Source: Opitutales bacterium UBA5694 (lineage in GTDB: Bacteria; Verrucomicrobiota; Verrucomicrobiia; Opitutales; Opitutaceae). From it: a stretch of DNA of 64,000 bases. The notes under the pieces are model-generated. The model saw only the letters and a list, made by a program, of their open reading frames with translations. It did no database searches and had not been told where the DNA came from. The position numbers and the translations under genes were made by a program. The stretch spans positions 1-64,000 of the forward strand of contig DIHO01000019.1 of assembly GCA_002420185.1 (NCBI GenBank), read 5' to 3'. Shown one piece after another: positions 38,003 through 48,078 of this stretch (the first letter of the stretch is position 1; each line of letters opens with the position of its first letter).

Positions 38003-38467
38003 TCAATTCGCTCTTGGAGTAACGCTTGTACATTTTTTTGGGAACGATCGGGGGAGCCCCTTGATCCGTCCAAACTTTCTTGTACGATTCGACCTGGTAA
38101 GCATATGAAACAGTTGAGAACGAACTACTGGATCGGCTTTACTGTGACGAACTTCTGAGATGGAATTCGAAGTGAGGGATCCCAGAATTGTTAGTAGTGC
38201 TGCACTTAGTTGTCGACCGGAGGGGATAGGCATCCGAATTAGTAGTGTCAAATAAGCATCTGATGAAATTCGCTTCATCAAGTGTTCAAGAGGGATGTGC
38301 CCACTTGTAGGCAACTTCTTTACCAGGCATTTAAGACGCTGTTTACCTGAGTCAAAGACCTCAAGAATTGGGTATCGAGCGATCTCCATCCCCCGACCTG
38401 GACCGAAATTAAGATCGTGGTCGAAAGGGATAAAGCCCGACTCTACAATCATGCAAATGAGTAGCAC
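38003..38467 (-). other. Unresolved 154-codon open frame in a decayed stretch
   Basis: Lies between the glycosyltransferase remnant and the PQQ dehydrogenase gene. The translation (with segments such as ESGFIPFDHDLNFGPGRG and ILGSLTSNSISEVRHSKADPVV) has gene-like composition, but I recognise no family. No ribosome site is evident, and a stop lies in frame directly upstream of the ATG region. It may be a remnant or chance. Confidence 0.25.
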
Positions 38468-38631
38468 TTATTGGTAGTTAGTGATGTCAAATCAGACGTT
38501 GACGGCAGGGGATTGGTTGTGGTCTGGTTTGAAGGGTCAGCATCATCTCATTATGCCAACTTGAAAATATTAAAGTAGCGACTATCCACCATCTTTCATT
38601 TGCAGTACACGATCTTTAACCAAACTTGCTT

Positions 38632-40068
38632 ATGAGATCTCCATTCTCCCTTCTTATTGCAGCATTAGTACTTTACTTTCATTCTTTTGCTCAAAGCCGA
38701 ATCGGAACGGGAGGTAGTAAAGAGCTTTACACACAATACTGCGCCCAGTGTCACGGACAGAATGGCGAGGGAGGGCGAGGAAGTTCCTTGATCGACGACG
38801 TTTGGAAGTGGGGCGGGTCGGACGATGAAATCGCCAAGGTGATTCGCGAGGGGCTTCCCGAACTGGGTATGATCCCGTGGAAAGGTGTGCTTTCAGAGGA
38901 CCAGATCCGCAGTCTCATTATTTTCATGCGTGAGCAGAAGTACTTGGCGGAGACGACAGACCTCCTGAAAAAGGTTATGCCGAAGGATGGGATTTTCACC
39001 ACGCAATATCACAAATTCAAGTTGGAAAAAGTTCTCGAGCTTGACGACATTCTTTGGTCGATCGCTTTCCTGCCGGACGAATCGATGTTGTTAACCCAGC
39101 GCGATGGCGTACTCTGGAAAGTGAAGAATGGCGTTAAGCGCGAAATCAAGGACACACCGGAGGTGTTGGCCGTGGGGCAGGGTGGGCTTCTGGAAGTGGC
39201 GCCTCACCCTGGCTACAAGAGCAATAGCTGGATTTACTTGTCTTACAGTGAGGACGCGGGAGCCAAGGTGGGTGGTAAAACTGCATCCATGACTGCGGTC
39301 GTGCGAGGCCGTATCAGGAACAACAAATGGGTGGACCAAGAGGACATCTTCAAAGTGCCGCCAAAATTTCACACGGCCAAAGGTGGCCACTACGGATCTC
39401 GCTTTGTATTTAAAGATGGATACCTGTTTTTCGGAATCGGAGACCGCCAGGAAGGCGACCCAGCTCAGGATATTACCGTTCCCCAGGGTAAGATTCATCG
39501 GATACACGACGATGGCCGTGTTCCTAGAGACAATCCTTTCTTTAGTACGGCGGGAGCGTACAAATCGATCTGGACATACGGAAATCGTAACCCACAAGGA
39601 TTAGATATGCATCCACTTACGGGTGACATTTGGGAAACCGAGCATGGACCGCGTGGGGGCGATGAGATTAACTTGATTCGTCCAGGCATCAATTATGGTT
39701 GGCCAGTTATTACCTATGGTATGAACTATGACGGTACGCCATGGACAGACAAGACCCACATGGAAGGCATGGAGCAACCGGTCTATTACTGGCTGCCGTC
39801 GATCGCCACTGCTGGGATCGACTTTTATGAAGGTGATGCATTTCCCGGCTGGAAATACAATTTGCTAGCAACGGGCATGTCGGCGGAGGAAATACAGCGT
39901 ATAGTTATTCAGGATAAGAGAGTCGTTCACGTCGAGACGATCCTCAAGAAGCAAGGGCGCGTTCGTGATGTAGCGACTGGTCCTGATGGTCTGATCTACG
40001 TCGCTCTGAACACGAGGAGTCCAAATAGTGGTGCCTTACACCGCTTGGTTCCGTTTAGCGATAATTGA
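38632..40068 (+). CDS. PQQ-dependent sugar dehydrogenase with N-terminal cytochrome c domain
   Basis: Periplasmic oxidoreductase, about 478 aa. Signal peptide MRSPFSLLIAALVLYFHSFAQS is followed by a class I cytochrome c domain (heme site CAQCH, distal Met likely in LGMIPWKG). From about residue 120 comes a six-bladed soluble glucose/aldose dehydrogenase domain: SIAFLPDESMLLTQRDGVLW, GLLEVAPHPGY, HYGSRFVFKDGYLFFGIGDR, GKIHRIHDDGRVPRDNPF, WTYGNRNPQGLDMHP, ETEHGPRGGDEINLI and NYGWPVITYGMNYDG. The heme domain would take electrons from PQQ. TTG at 38626 could also start translation, two codons earlier. The sugar substrate is unknown. Confidence 0.9.
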   Translation: MRSPFSLLIAALVLYFHSFAQSRIGTGGSKELYTQYCAQCHGQNGEGGRGSSLIDDVWKWGGSDDEIAKVIREGLPELGMIPWKGVLSEDQIRSLIIFMREQKYLAETTDLLKKVMPKDGIFTTQYHKFKLEKVLELDDILWSIAFLPDESMLLTQRDGVLWKVKNGVKREIKDTPEVLAVGQGGLLEVAPHPGYKSNSWIYLSYSEDAGAKVGGKTASMTAVVRGRIRNNKWVDQEDIFKVPPKFHTAKGGHYGSRFVFKDGYLFFGIGDRQEGDPAQDITVPQGKIHRIHDDGRVPRDNPFFSTAGAYKSIWTYGNRNPQGLDMHPLTGDIWETEHGPRGGDEINLIRPGINYGWPVITYGMNYDGTPWTDKTHMEGMEQPVYYWLPSIATAGIDFYEGDAFPGWKYNLLATGMSAEEIQRIVIQDKRVVHVETILKKQGRVRDVATGPDGLIYVALNTRSPNSGALHRLVPFSDN

Positions 40069-40810
40069 GGTATCTCATCTGACTGTTTTAAATTAGTCGG
40101 AGAGACCTGGGTTTCAGATCGTTTAGGCTCAATCTATATTTGGATTAAAACGGGAAACGGCGTACCTGCATCCTCTTGCAGGGGTTCCAAGCTATTCACT
40201 GGCTCCAGTATTTTTCAAACATGCGATTTGGAAAGATCGAATTGCTCACCTATGTTTTGACGAAGATTGAATGATTTTCTCTTCAGAAAAGAAACCGCTC
40301 AAAGAAAGTCCTGAATTTGGGGATACAACCTTCTGGATTCAATTGTTGTACTAACTAAAATTCCCGAGCGAAGAAAATGTCTACGTTCCATAAGTAGGAT
40401 AGTGGAGGAGGCAGTGGATGCCGCAAATCAGAGATGGGCTGGTACTTCGCAACTCGTTGCTTAGGTGCTCCCGTGGAAGTTGGCGTCGCGATCCCTTTCG
40501 TCTAGGAATCGAGGCCTAAAGATGATCCTGCGGTTAACTCATTCGCATACCCTTCAAAGCCAAGGCTGCAGAAGCTAAGCTTGCTCTGTTTTACGAAAAC
40601 TAGGTGACGAATTACGGGAGTGGACCAGTCAGCTCGGTAAAAAGGAGGATTTTTTCGCACTGTTAAGGCTTGGATGAGCGTTTGACGATCGAATGGTAAA
40701 TGTCACTCGCTGCTCTAAACTGCTTGCGCTTCGGTAGCTTTCCGAACTTTAATAAACCGTGGCTGCCCCAAGGGCAGAGATCTTTATTCGATAACCAAAT
40801 GAACTGACTA
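40069..40810. other. Long gap, possibly decayed coding DNA
   Basis: About 740 bp with stops in every frame. Short runs of protein-like translation interrupted by stops occur around 40,320-40,560 on the plus strand, for example GWYFATRCLGAPVEVGVAIPF. I cannot assign them to a family. This may be an eroded gene. Confidence 0.3.
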
Positions 40811-41194
40811 ATGAAAAAAATAATAATGATCCTACTAGGTGCCGCATTTGTTGCGTTTGGCACTCTCTCAGCAACTGCTGCTCACCACAAGAACCCGGCG
40901 ACACCCCATTCGGTGATCCATGTCGTTACTGTATCTTGGAAAGCAGATGCGACCGAGGACCAAATTAAGGCGGCTCTCGATGGGGTTAAGACCATCGCTA
41001 AAGAGTACGAAGGTTGTACCCGAGTCTGGATCCGCTCCATCAAGGTGCAAGGAGACAAGTCCCACGCATTCGTGATGGAATTTGCATCCGAGCAAGCGCT
41101 GAAGGATTATGCTGGCAGTGCCGCCCAAAAGAAGTGGTACAAGCTTTACCTCCCGATCAGAGCAGGCAGCACCACTTTTGATATCACAAACTAG
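40811..41194 (+). CDS. Secreted Dabb-family (stress-responsive alpha-beta barrel) protein
   Basis: 127 aa with an N-terminal signal peptide (MKKIIMILLGAAFVAFGTLSATAA). The remainder is a dimeric alpha-beta barrel of the Dabb type: SVIHVVTVSWKADATEDQIKAALDGVKTI, then SHAFVMEFASEQALKDYAGSAAQKKW. Catalytic roles are known only for some relatives (olivetolic acid cyclase); bacterial secreted ones are uncharacterised. An ORF start with AT-rich leader TGACTAATG fits. The sulfatase gene follows 245 bp later. Confidence 0.83.
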   Translation: MKKIIMILLGAAFVAFGTLSATAAHHKNPATPHSVIHVVTVSWKADATEDQIKAALDGVKTIAKEYEGCTRVWIRSIKVQGDKSHAFVMEFASEQALKDYAGSAAQKKWYKLYLPIRAGSTTFDITN

Positions 41195-41439
41195 TAGCAG
41201 AGGCTAACTCGTTGATTCGAAAAAAAGCTTAAGGTCGCGGTTGAGATTAGGTTCTCTCCCGCGATTCTTTGTGCCAAGGTAAGTTAATCCCTAAGGAGCA
41301 TGGCGTCATTGTGGACCTTTTTGTGCTCGGTCGAGCGGATGGTTTATGGGAGAATACACGCAAACGTCGAAATTCTTGCCTCACTGTCTTGTGCTATTTT
41401 GCATTGCTGGAGGTGTTCAATTTCTCTAATGATAAAATC

Positions 41440-42831
41440 ATGAAGCGTCTCCTGTTTCTCCAGATTCTCGTAGTTACCGTTTGCTATGCCAAACCCAATT
41501 TTGTTTTCATAATAGCCGACGACCTAACCTATCGGGACATTGGTTGCTATGGAGGCCAGGCTCACACGCCCCACATCGACCACCTGGCGACGGAAGGAAT
41601 GAAGTTTGAGCGGTGTTTTCAGGCCGCTTCGATGTGTTCACCCACGCGCCACAATATTTACACAGGACTGTATCCCTTTAATTCGGGTGCGTATCCGAAT
41701 CACACATTCGCTAATCTGGGAACAAAGAGCGTGGTTCATTACCTAGGTGATCTCGGCTACCGTGTGGCTCTTTCAGGAAAGGTTCATGTTGCACCAAAGG
41801 AGGTGTTTCCTTTCGAGTACAGTGGGGTAAAAAACAATCCGGACATGAACGCCATCGATAAACTTATGTTGGGGTCTGGTAGCAGCGATGAGCCTTTCTG
41901 TCTATTTGCGACCTCGAATGAACCGCATTCGCCCTGGAACAAGGGAGATACTTCGCTTTATCCGCCAGACAAGGTAATTCTTCCACCCTACATTGTGGAT
42001 ACGCCGCGCATGCGGGAGGATTTTAGCAAATATCTCGCTGAGATAACCTATTACGATTCCCAAGTTGGAGAAATATTAACTTTGCTGGACAAGCATGGTC
42101 TCCGCCATAACACGCTGGTTATGGTTGTTTCGGAGCAGGGGAACGCCTTCCCTTTTGCCAAGTGGACTTGCTACGGGAGCGGCCTGCAGTCCGCGATGAT
42201 TGTTCGCTGGCCGGGGATGGTTTCACCGGGAAAAACGACCGATGCGTTGGTGGAGTACACCGATGTGCTGCCCACGTTTATTGAAGCAGCTGGCGGTAAA
42301 CCAGCGAAGTTGCTGGATGGGAAGAGCATGATTTCTTTGCTGAGAGGAAAAACGAATCATCATAAGAAATACGTCTATGGGGAAGTGACGACGAGAGGCA
42401 TAATCAATGGGGCGGATTTGTATCCCATCCGTACGATTCGTGACGACCGATTTCGGTTGGTATGGAATTTGAATCCAGAAGTTAAATACACGAATTCATT
42501 AACTCGTACTCCAGCGTTTCTGTCGATGGTCGAAAAAGCCAAATCGGGAAAGGGTCATGCCCAGGAGTTTGTGCTTCGTTACCAACACCGCCCGGAACTG
42601 GAATTGTTTGATTGCCAAACGGATCCGCTCGAGATGAATAATCTTGCGGAAAATCCTGAATATAGGGGGACGATCCGGAAGCTTAAAGACAAACTCCAGC
42701 AGTGGATGGATTCGCAAGGTGATAGAGGGATCCAAACCGAGCGAGATTCCATATACCGTCACCGCAGTGCGATTGGGAAGACCAAAGAGGAAGTGGACGC
42801 CGCTTGGGCTAAGAAGAATAATAGAAAATGA
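41440..42831 (+). CDS. Sulfatase, N-sulfoglucosamine sulfohydrolase-like
   Basis: Exported type I (formylglycine-dependent) sulfatase, about 463 aa. Signal MKRLLFLQILVVTVCYA, then KPNFVFIIADDLTYRDIGCYGG (metal-binding Asp pair). The formylglycine site is CSPTRHNIYTG, matching CxPxR. LGYRVALSGKVHVAPKEVFPFEY resembles the GKKHVGPExVYPFDF block of human SGSH and SulfAtlas S1_8 enzymes, which suggests N- or O-sulfated glucosamine as substrate. The C-terminal ELFDCQTDPLEMNNLAENP is the usual sulfatase tail. The open frame begins at 41269, but the signal peptide fixes the start at ATG 41440. Confidence 0.92.
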   Translation: MKRLLFLQILVVTVCYAKPNFVFIIADDLTYRDIGCYGGQAHTPHIDHLATEGMKFERCFQAASMCSPTRHNIYTGLYPFNSGAYPNHTFANLGTKSVVHYLGDLGYRVALSGKVHVAPKEVFPFEYSGVKNNPDMNAIDKLMLGSGSSDEPFCLFATSNEPHSPWNKGDTSLYPPDKVILPPYIVDTPRMREDFSKYLAEITYYDSQVGEILTLLDKHGLRHNTLVMVVSEQGNAFPFAKWTCYGSGLQSAMIVRWPGMVSPGKTTDALVEYTDVLPTFIEAAGGKPAKLLDGKSMISLLRGKTNHHKKYVYGEVTTRGIINGADLYPIRTIRDDRFRLVWNLNPEVKYTNSLTRTPAFLSMVEKAKSGKGHAQEFVLRYQHRPELELFDCQTDPLEMNNLAENPEYRGTIRKLKDKLQQWMDSQGDRGIQTERDSIYRHRSAIGKTKEEVDAAWAKKNNRK

Positions 42832-42966
42832 ATTTCAACAGTATTTCTTTATCTGGAAAAAGATTTTTTTCGTCCTTAAGAGCCTAGATTTGTTTGGGCG
42901 ATCCTGTCCCAAAACATCGGTGTGTGAAACCGCTCCTGCGGAGGTCGCGGTTGTAATTGCGGCATA

Positions 42967-45900
42967 CTACCATAGGTGAACGTGTCCGGCCGGACAGCTG
43001 ATACAGTGTTCGGTCTGAGGAATGGGCACGCCGATTCCTAGGTTTCCGTTTTGCCAGAAGAAAGGAGGCTGATCCGAATTGGCGGTACCGTACTCTCTGA
43101 GCGTTTTCGCGTCCAGAAGTACGCCATTTACCATTGTGTACTGGATATGTTCACTATGACGTATATCCTGGGTCGGGTCGTAGCCTTTCTCGATTACGAT
43201 GAGATCGGCGAGTTTCCCCTCTTCGAGCGAACCGATATCGTCATCGAGACCAAGGTACTTTGCTCCGTGGAGAGTACCGCAGGTTAGGGCTTCTAAGGGA
43301 GTCATGCCTCCCTGAACGAAGCTCCAGATTTCCCAATGGGTGCAGATTCCATTCAATTGTCCATGGCCACCGGCTTGGACGAGACCACCTTGGTCGAAGC
43401 TTGCTTTAGCGATCGTCGCTACTTTCATGTGATTATAGTCGCCTTCATGGGCGGTCAACCGTCGTCGGGTCCGAGGCTGGAGAACGTGCGGAGGAATGAA
43501 CGCTTTGAGACGAGGGTGGGTCCACAAGTCGTCTTGTGCATACCAGTAGTTTTCGCCCCAAAGGCCGCCGTAGGCCACAGAGAGAGTAGGGGTGTAGCCG
43601 ACACCGGTGCCGCGCCAAAGGTCGAGCACGTCGTCATAGATGTATTGCACAGGCATGGTGTGTTCGAGGCCGGTGTGACCATCAACGATCATGGTGAGAT
43701 TGTGCATGAAAGTCGAACCCCCTTCAGGGACGACCATCATTTGCTGTTCGCGAGCGGCGGCAATGATCTGCTGGCGCTGATCGCGCCGCGGCTGATTGTA
43801 GCTCTTTACACTAATCGCACCAACCGATTTCATACGCGAGAGGTGAAATTGGGCATCTTCAAGCGACTTGACCTCGGCTCTGAAAGCACCGGTGGCTCCG
43901 TAAAGAATGGTGCCGGTTGAAAATATCCGAGGAGCCGTGATAAGTCCGGCTTTACTCAATTCGCTGGTCGCAAAGATTGTTTCCGTATCGCTGGAAGGAT
44001 TGTGAATCGTAGTTACCCCAAACGCTAGGCGGGCTTTGTTGACCCAGTTGTTCTGCGGAATGATTCCATGGGTGGCCTGGGAGCCGTGGGCATGTGTATC
44101 CACAAACCCAGGTAGGACAATCTGTCCGGAGACATCGATGACCTTCGCATTCGATGGAATATTAAGGTCCGACCGGTTGCCAATCTGGGTGATACGGTTT
44201 CCTTCGATGAGTATCGCCCCGTTTTCAAGGTTGCCGGCTTCGCCCATTGTGACAAGCTTAGCTCCAACTAAGACGATGGATGTGTGCGGTTGAGCGTGTC
44301 CAGCCTGGAAACCGATCGCCATTTCCGCGATGGCCTCTTCCGGAGGAATAGTTTCACCGTCATTTAGAAAAGCGTAGGCACTCGCCAGTTCTCTCGTGAA
44401 GAGATTAGGACCGAGAGACCAGTGGAGTCGCTGACTATCGCCCGAGAAGTGGATAGAGATGCCCGCCTCTTGGCTAACTTGAGCGATGGGCAAGGTTTTG
44501 TCTTTGGGTCCAACGAGGATGGAGCGACTCGTGGCGACGAACGGGGCGACGTATACATTAAAGCGATCGATAAAGGCTAGCCATTTGCCATCGGGCGATA
44601 TGCGGTAGTCCGTGGCCCATTTGCTTGTGTAGTGGGTTTGGGGTTCCTTGCCGTCGAGATCAACGGAGATGAGAGCCCGGTTGTCAGCGTCTTTTTCTCG
44701 TTTTCCCAATTGATAGAAAAAACGGTCATTGCTCGATCCGAATTGGGGGCGTTCACCCTTCTTGAGGATTCGCTTGGCCTCACCTCCGCGGGCGGGGATC
44801 CGGTAGATACCTTGGTCGCGTGACCAGAGTGACGAACGGATGAGCCCTCCACCGACGCGACGGTAAAGGATTGTCTGCCCATCCGGAGAGAAAACGGGCT
44901 CGGTGAAGTGCCCCGGATGCTCGGTAACCGTCCAATCCTCTTTGTTGAGTCCTCGGTCGAGGGAAGCCACTTGCACGCTCCCGAGTTCGCTGTCATTCCA
45001 AGTGGTGTAGACGACATACCGGCCATCTCTGGAAACGCTAGGAAACATCTCGAAATGGGAATTCTGGTCCGTTAGCCGACGAGGTTCTCCGTCGGGCAAA
45101 TCGCGAATGTAGAGGTGTCCTAACGCTTGAAAGAGAACCTGGCTTCCGTCAGGAGTCACGTGAGTCCACCGCAGTAGGCGCACATCGAACTCATCGGGAG
45201 CCACGGCGACGGGATTGCGCAACGCCTCAGAAACGCGTCGCTTGTCTGTGATATGGAAAGGAATGACCGATTCGCTCCCGTCAGCCACGCTCACTTTGCG
45301 AATCTTTCCGCGGGCCCAGATAATAATGTATTCACCTTCTGGGGTCCATTCGAAAGCGGGATAGACTCCATGGATGGCCCAGGTCTCCTGCATGTCACGC
45401 TCTAGCTGGTCATTAAGAAGTCGGATCGCTCCGGTCTCGGTGTGGAATAGGTGGAGACCGGTTTTACCGTCGATACGTCGGACGAAGGCTATGGTCTTTC
45501 CGTCAGGCGAAGGGGTGGGCCGGCAGGCTCCGCCGGGGCCTGTGATGTAGGGCTCTGTTTCGTCGGTGGCCAGTTCGATTCGATTGATCGCATAGATTTG
45601 CTTGTGAGGATCCTTGTTGTATTTAAATTCGGTACCGGGGCTTACGTCCTCGGAGTAGTAGAGATACTTTCCATCTGGGGAAAAAACCGGTTCATTGATG
45701 TCTTTCTGTTCGGTGGGTTTTTTAATAAGTTGAACGCCACCTTGAGCATTTGCGTCCACACCACTTCGGTGATAGAGCCACATCTCTCCGGCACCGAGTG
45801 AGCGGCGACTGGTAAAGTGTTTTCGAGCTACGACGTAGTTGCCATCTGGCGACCATGCGGGACCGTTGAGCAATTGATAGGGTTCATCAGTTACTTGAGA

Positions 45901-46356
45901 AAAGGTGCCGTCTTCGAGCTCGATGAGCCAAATGTTGTCTCCGGCCAATTTGCCTTTGCCGGTTCGGTCGCTGGTGAAGGCGATGGTTTTCCCATTAGGA
46001 CTGTACCGGGGCTGCATGTCCCAAGCCATCCCTTCGGTCAGCTTTTCAGGATAAAGGCCGTCCGTACCGTCGGCTCCGTCAATCGGCATTCGGTAGAGGT
46101 CCCCCAGCAGATCGAAAACGATTTCGCTGCCGTCGGGACTAACGTCCAAACTGATCCAGGTGCCTTCGGTAACGTCGATTGCTTGGCTGTGCGTGGGGCC
46201 GGGAGGGTTTTCGACATCCCATGCGGGCACTTTTTCTTTCTCTGGATCCTTGCTGTCATCGACATCTTCGGCGTACGAAGCCGCTGCTAGAGGAAGACTG
46301 GCCAAGAATGCGAGGGATTTGAAAAGGTGAGAGAGTAAAGGGCGGGACCAAGTCAT
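42967..46356 (-). CDS. Secreted TolB-type beta-propeller amidohydrolase
   Basis: Large two-part protein of 1129 aa with signal peptide (LAFLASLPLAAASYAE). Residues about 45-660 contain repeated WD40-like PD40 motifs of the TolB type (FSPDGKYLYYSED, PSPDGKTIAFVRR, FSPDGQTILYRRV, ISPDGKWLAFIDR). Residues about 690-1115 are an amidohydrolase: VLPGFVDTHAHGSQATHG (HxH metal pair), SVKSYNQ (probable carboxylated-Lys position), GHTGLEH, QAGGHGQLNG and the end GSLEEGKLADLIVIE. Members of this architecture are annotated as amidohydrolase or prolidase-like, and their substrates are generally unknown. It is transcribed against the flanking sulfatases. Confidence 0.9.
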   Translation of the reverse strand: MTWSRPLLSHLFKSLAFLASLPLAAASYAEDVDDSKDPEKEKVPAWDVENPPGPTHSQAIDVTEGTWISLDVSPDGSEIVFDLLGDLYRMPIDGADGTDGLYPEKLTEGMAWDMQPRYSPNGKTIAFTSDRTGKGKLAGDNIWLIELEDGTFSQVTDEPYQLLNGPAWSPDGNYVVARKHFTSRRSLGAGEMWLYHRSGVDANAQGGVQLIKKPTEQKDINEPVFSPDGKYLYYSEDVSPGTEFKYNKDPHKQIYAINRIELATDETEPYITGPGGACRPTPSPDGKTIAFVRRIDGKTGLHLFHTETGAIRLLNDQLERDMQETWAIHGVYPAFEWTPEGEYIIIWARGKIRKVSVADGSESVIPFHITDKRRVSEALRNPVAVAPDEFDVRLLRWTHVTPDGSQVLFQALGHLYIRDLPDGEPRRLTDQNSHFEMFPSVSRDGRYVVYTTWNDSELGSVQVASLDRGLNKEDWTVTEHPGHFTEPVFSPDGQTILYRRVGGGLIRSSLWSRDQGIYRIPARGGEAKRILKKGERPQFGSSNDRFFYQLGKREKDADNRALISVDLDGKEPQTHYTSKWATDYRISPDGKWLAFIDRFNVYVAPFVATSRSILVGPKDKTLPIAQVSQEAGISIHFSGDSQRLHWSLGPNLFTRELASAYAFLNDGETIPPEEAIAEMAIGFQAGHAQPHTSIVLVGAKLVTMGEAGNLENGAILIEGNRITQIGNRSDLNIPSNAKVIDVSGQIVLPGFVDTHAHGSQATHGIIPQNNWVNKARLAFGVTTIHNPSSDTETIFATSELSKAGLITAPRIFSTGTILYGATGAFRAEVKSLEDAQFHLSRMKSVGAISVKSYNQPRRDQRQQIIAAAREQQMMVVPEGGSTFMHNLTMIVDGHTGLEHTMPVQYIYDDVLDLWRGTGVGYTPTLSVAYGGLWGENYWYAQDDLWTHPRLKAFIPPHVLQPRTRRRLTAHEGDYNHMKVATIAKASFDQGGLVQAGGHGQLNGICTHWEIWSFVQGGMTPLEALTCGTLHGAKYLGLDDDIGSLEEGKLADLIVIEKGYDPTQDIRHSEHIQYTMVNGVLLDAKTLREYGTANSDQPPFFWQNGNLGIGVPIPQTEHCISCPAGHVHLW

Positions 46357-46832
46357 TGCTGCCTATTGCAGTTAGTTGTGGTTCTAGTCGCAAGAACGAA
46401 TTATGGGGGTATCCACGGAGTGGCTGTCCCCGGTGCTTCCTAAGCAGTGTCAGGCATATCTGATACGCAACCCAACGGGCGGTGCCCTTTTTACTCTTTG
46501 GTTGCCTTGCGGCTGAGGGCCAAGGCCCTATTGGCATTGGCAGCTCATCCATGCCTTGCCAAAGAAGAAAAATGACTGCTGCGATGCCTGTTCTGATTTA
46601 TTCCCTTTTGGTTTATTATCCTGAAGCTTATGCCGGGCGAAGTTTGAAAGGCGAAGAATGTTGTCGCAGACCCTGATTTGTCGGCGGCTTGTGCTTTGTT
46701 AGTAAGGACGGGCTTACTCAGGCGATCTTTACTGGACAATTTCAAAAACAGAGTGGCTCCTATCGATTGGCGAGAATCTATGAAAAGGTTTTGATAGAGG
46801 TGCCTTGAAAAATTTATTTTCAAAATCCCACC
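46357..46832. other. Gap upstream of the propeller-amidohydrolase gene
   Basis: About 475 bp with no supported gene on either strand. It should contain the amidohydrolase promoter, but no clear -35/-10 pair or terminator for the GNAT gene could be picked out. Confidence 0.45.
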
Positions 46833-47780
46833 CTATCCAGTTTCCGGCAGGAAGGTAGGCATGACGACACCGTTTATTTTCGGAGGTTCTCCAAGGCATT
46901 GGGCGACATGAAGTTCGCAGTTGCGGGCCCCCATTTCGTATAGGGATGAAACGAGGGCGTGCTTATCGGAGGGAATGATAACAACGGGTTTGCTGCTTCG
47001 ATGCTGATTGAGCTCGCGTTGTATCATCAGCTTGGCGACATCTTCATTGGTCGCAATTCCTGGGCCGATCAGTTCGGATCCGGTGTGATTTATGGAGGCG
47101 AGTGCTCCCATCAATTTGCCTCCGACATCCACAGCTACCGTTAGACTCCAGATTCTCTGATGGTTTTCTGCGATGTATTTCCAGTCCTTGATCCTTGAAG
47201 TCTGCCAGATAGAGCGTTCAAGGGCGTCGATGTGGACGGCGTCTTCGGTTGTTCCTGCTCGAACGTTGATTCCCGGTATGGCGGTTGTGGTAACCCCGTT
47301 GTAGGGAACTTCCAACACCATGTCTTGAAAGATCTGGTAGGGAGCAAATCCTTGGCGAGTATAAAGAGAGAAGGAATCAAGGTTAAATGCGCTGGAAACG
47401 AGCCGAGTGGGGAGGCCTTTGAATCGAGCTTCGGTTACGATCTCGTTGAGAAGGGCCTTGGCGACCCCTTTACTTGCAACGTCGGGTCTTGTATTCATGA
47501 TCCCCAGAGAAAAATGGGTTTCTCGAGGATGATAAAAGCAGGATCCAAGAATCGACTGATCGTTATCGGAAACCGCGATAAAGCAGCAGCCCGGGTCGAG
47601 ATCTTCATACACTTCAGTGAATACCGAACAGTGTTCCGGTTTTCCCGAAAATATCTTCCCTCGACCGTTGGATTCATACCAATGATTGGTGGACGAGAAA
47701 ATGAGCGAAGCGACGTCAGGAGCCTCTTCTGGTTTCATTGGGCGAATAGTGAATTCTGGAAGGTTAGCGTCAGAAGGCAT
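46833..47780 (-). CDS. GNAT acetyltransferase with two tandem domains
   Basis: 315 aa. The first GNAT domain (about 1-150) has FTIRPMKPEEAPDVASLI, FHYPRETHFSLGIMNTRPDVASKGVAKALLNEIV with the Q/RxxGxA-like CoA loop (ASKGVA), and SLYTRQGFAP, the typical SLYxxxGF end. The second (about 165-300) has NVRAGTTEDAVHIDALERSIW and ends SSLYEMGARNCELHVAQC. The substrate is unknown. It is not obviously part of the sugar-degradation set. Confidence 0.83.
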   Translation of the reverse strand: MPSDANLPEFTIRPMKPEEAPDVASLIFSSTNHWYESNGRGKIFSGKPEHCSVFTEVYEDLDPGCCFIAVSDNDQSILGSCFYHPRETHFSLGIMNTRPDVASKGVAKALLNEIVTEARFKGLPTRLVSSAFNLDSFSLYTRQGFAPYQIFQDMVLEVPYNGVTTTAIPGINVRAGTTEDAVHIDALERSIWQTSRIKDWKYIAENHQRIWSLTVAVDVGGKLMGALASINHTGSELIGPGIATNEDVAKLMIQRELNQHRSSKPVVIIPSDKHALVSSLYEMGARNCELHVAQCLGEPPKINGVVMPTFLPETG

Positions 47781-48078
47781 GGGTGTTTAATGAATTTAAT
47801 TAATGCGATGATTTGATCCCTTATTACGAGGTTTTTCCCCGATTAGGACGGATCTAGAGTCTTCAATTGGATTGAAGTGTTCCCGACGGCGATCGGTCTA
47901 TTGAACGAAATCTGTTCAGCGGGATTGAGATGGGACTTTAGGCTTAAGAAAGGAGCGGTATTGCGGTCTTATCGCTGGGATCGGAGGATTTAGTACTGAG
48001 CAGGGAAAAGAGTCACTCCGGTAATCAGTGGTTGTGAATAGGGTTGAGTTGCTGTGCGATTTGGAGCATACAGGCACA

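Noticed and set aside
43051..46290. Several long plus-strand open frames opposite the propeller-amidohydrolase
   Set aside because: They mirror the strongly conserved minus-strand gene and have no motif of their own.
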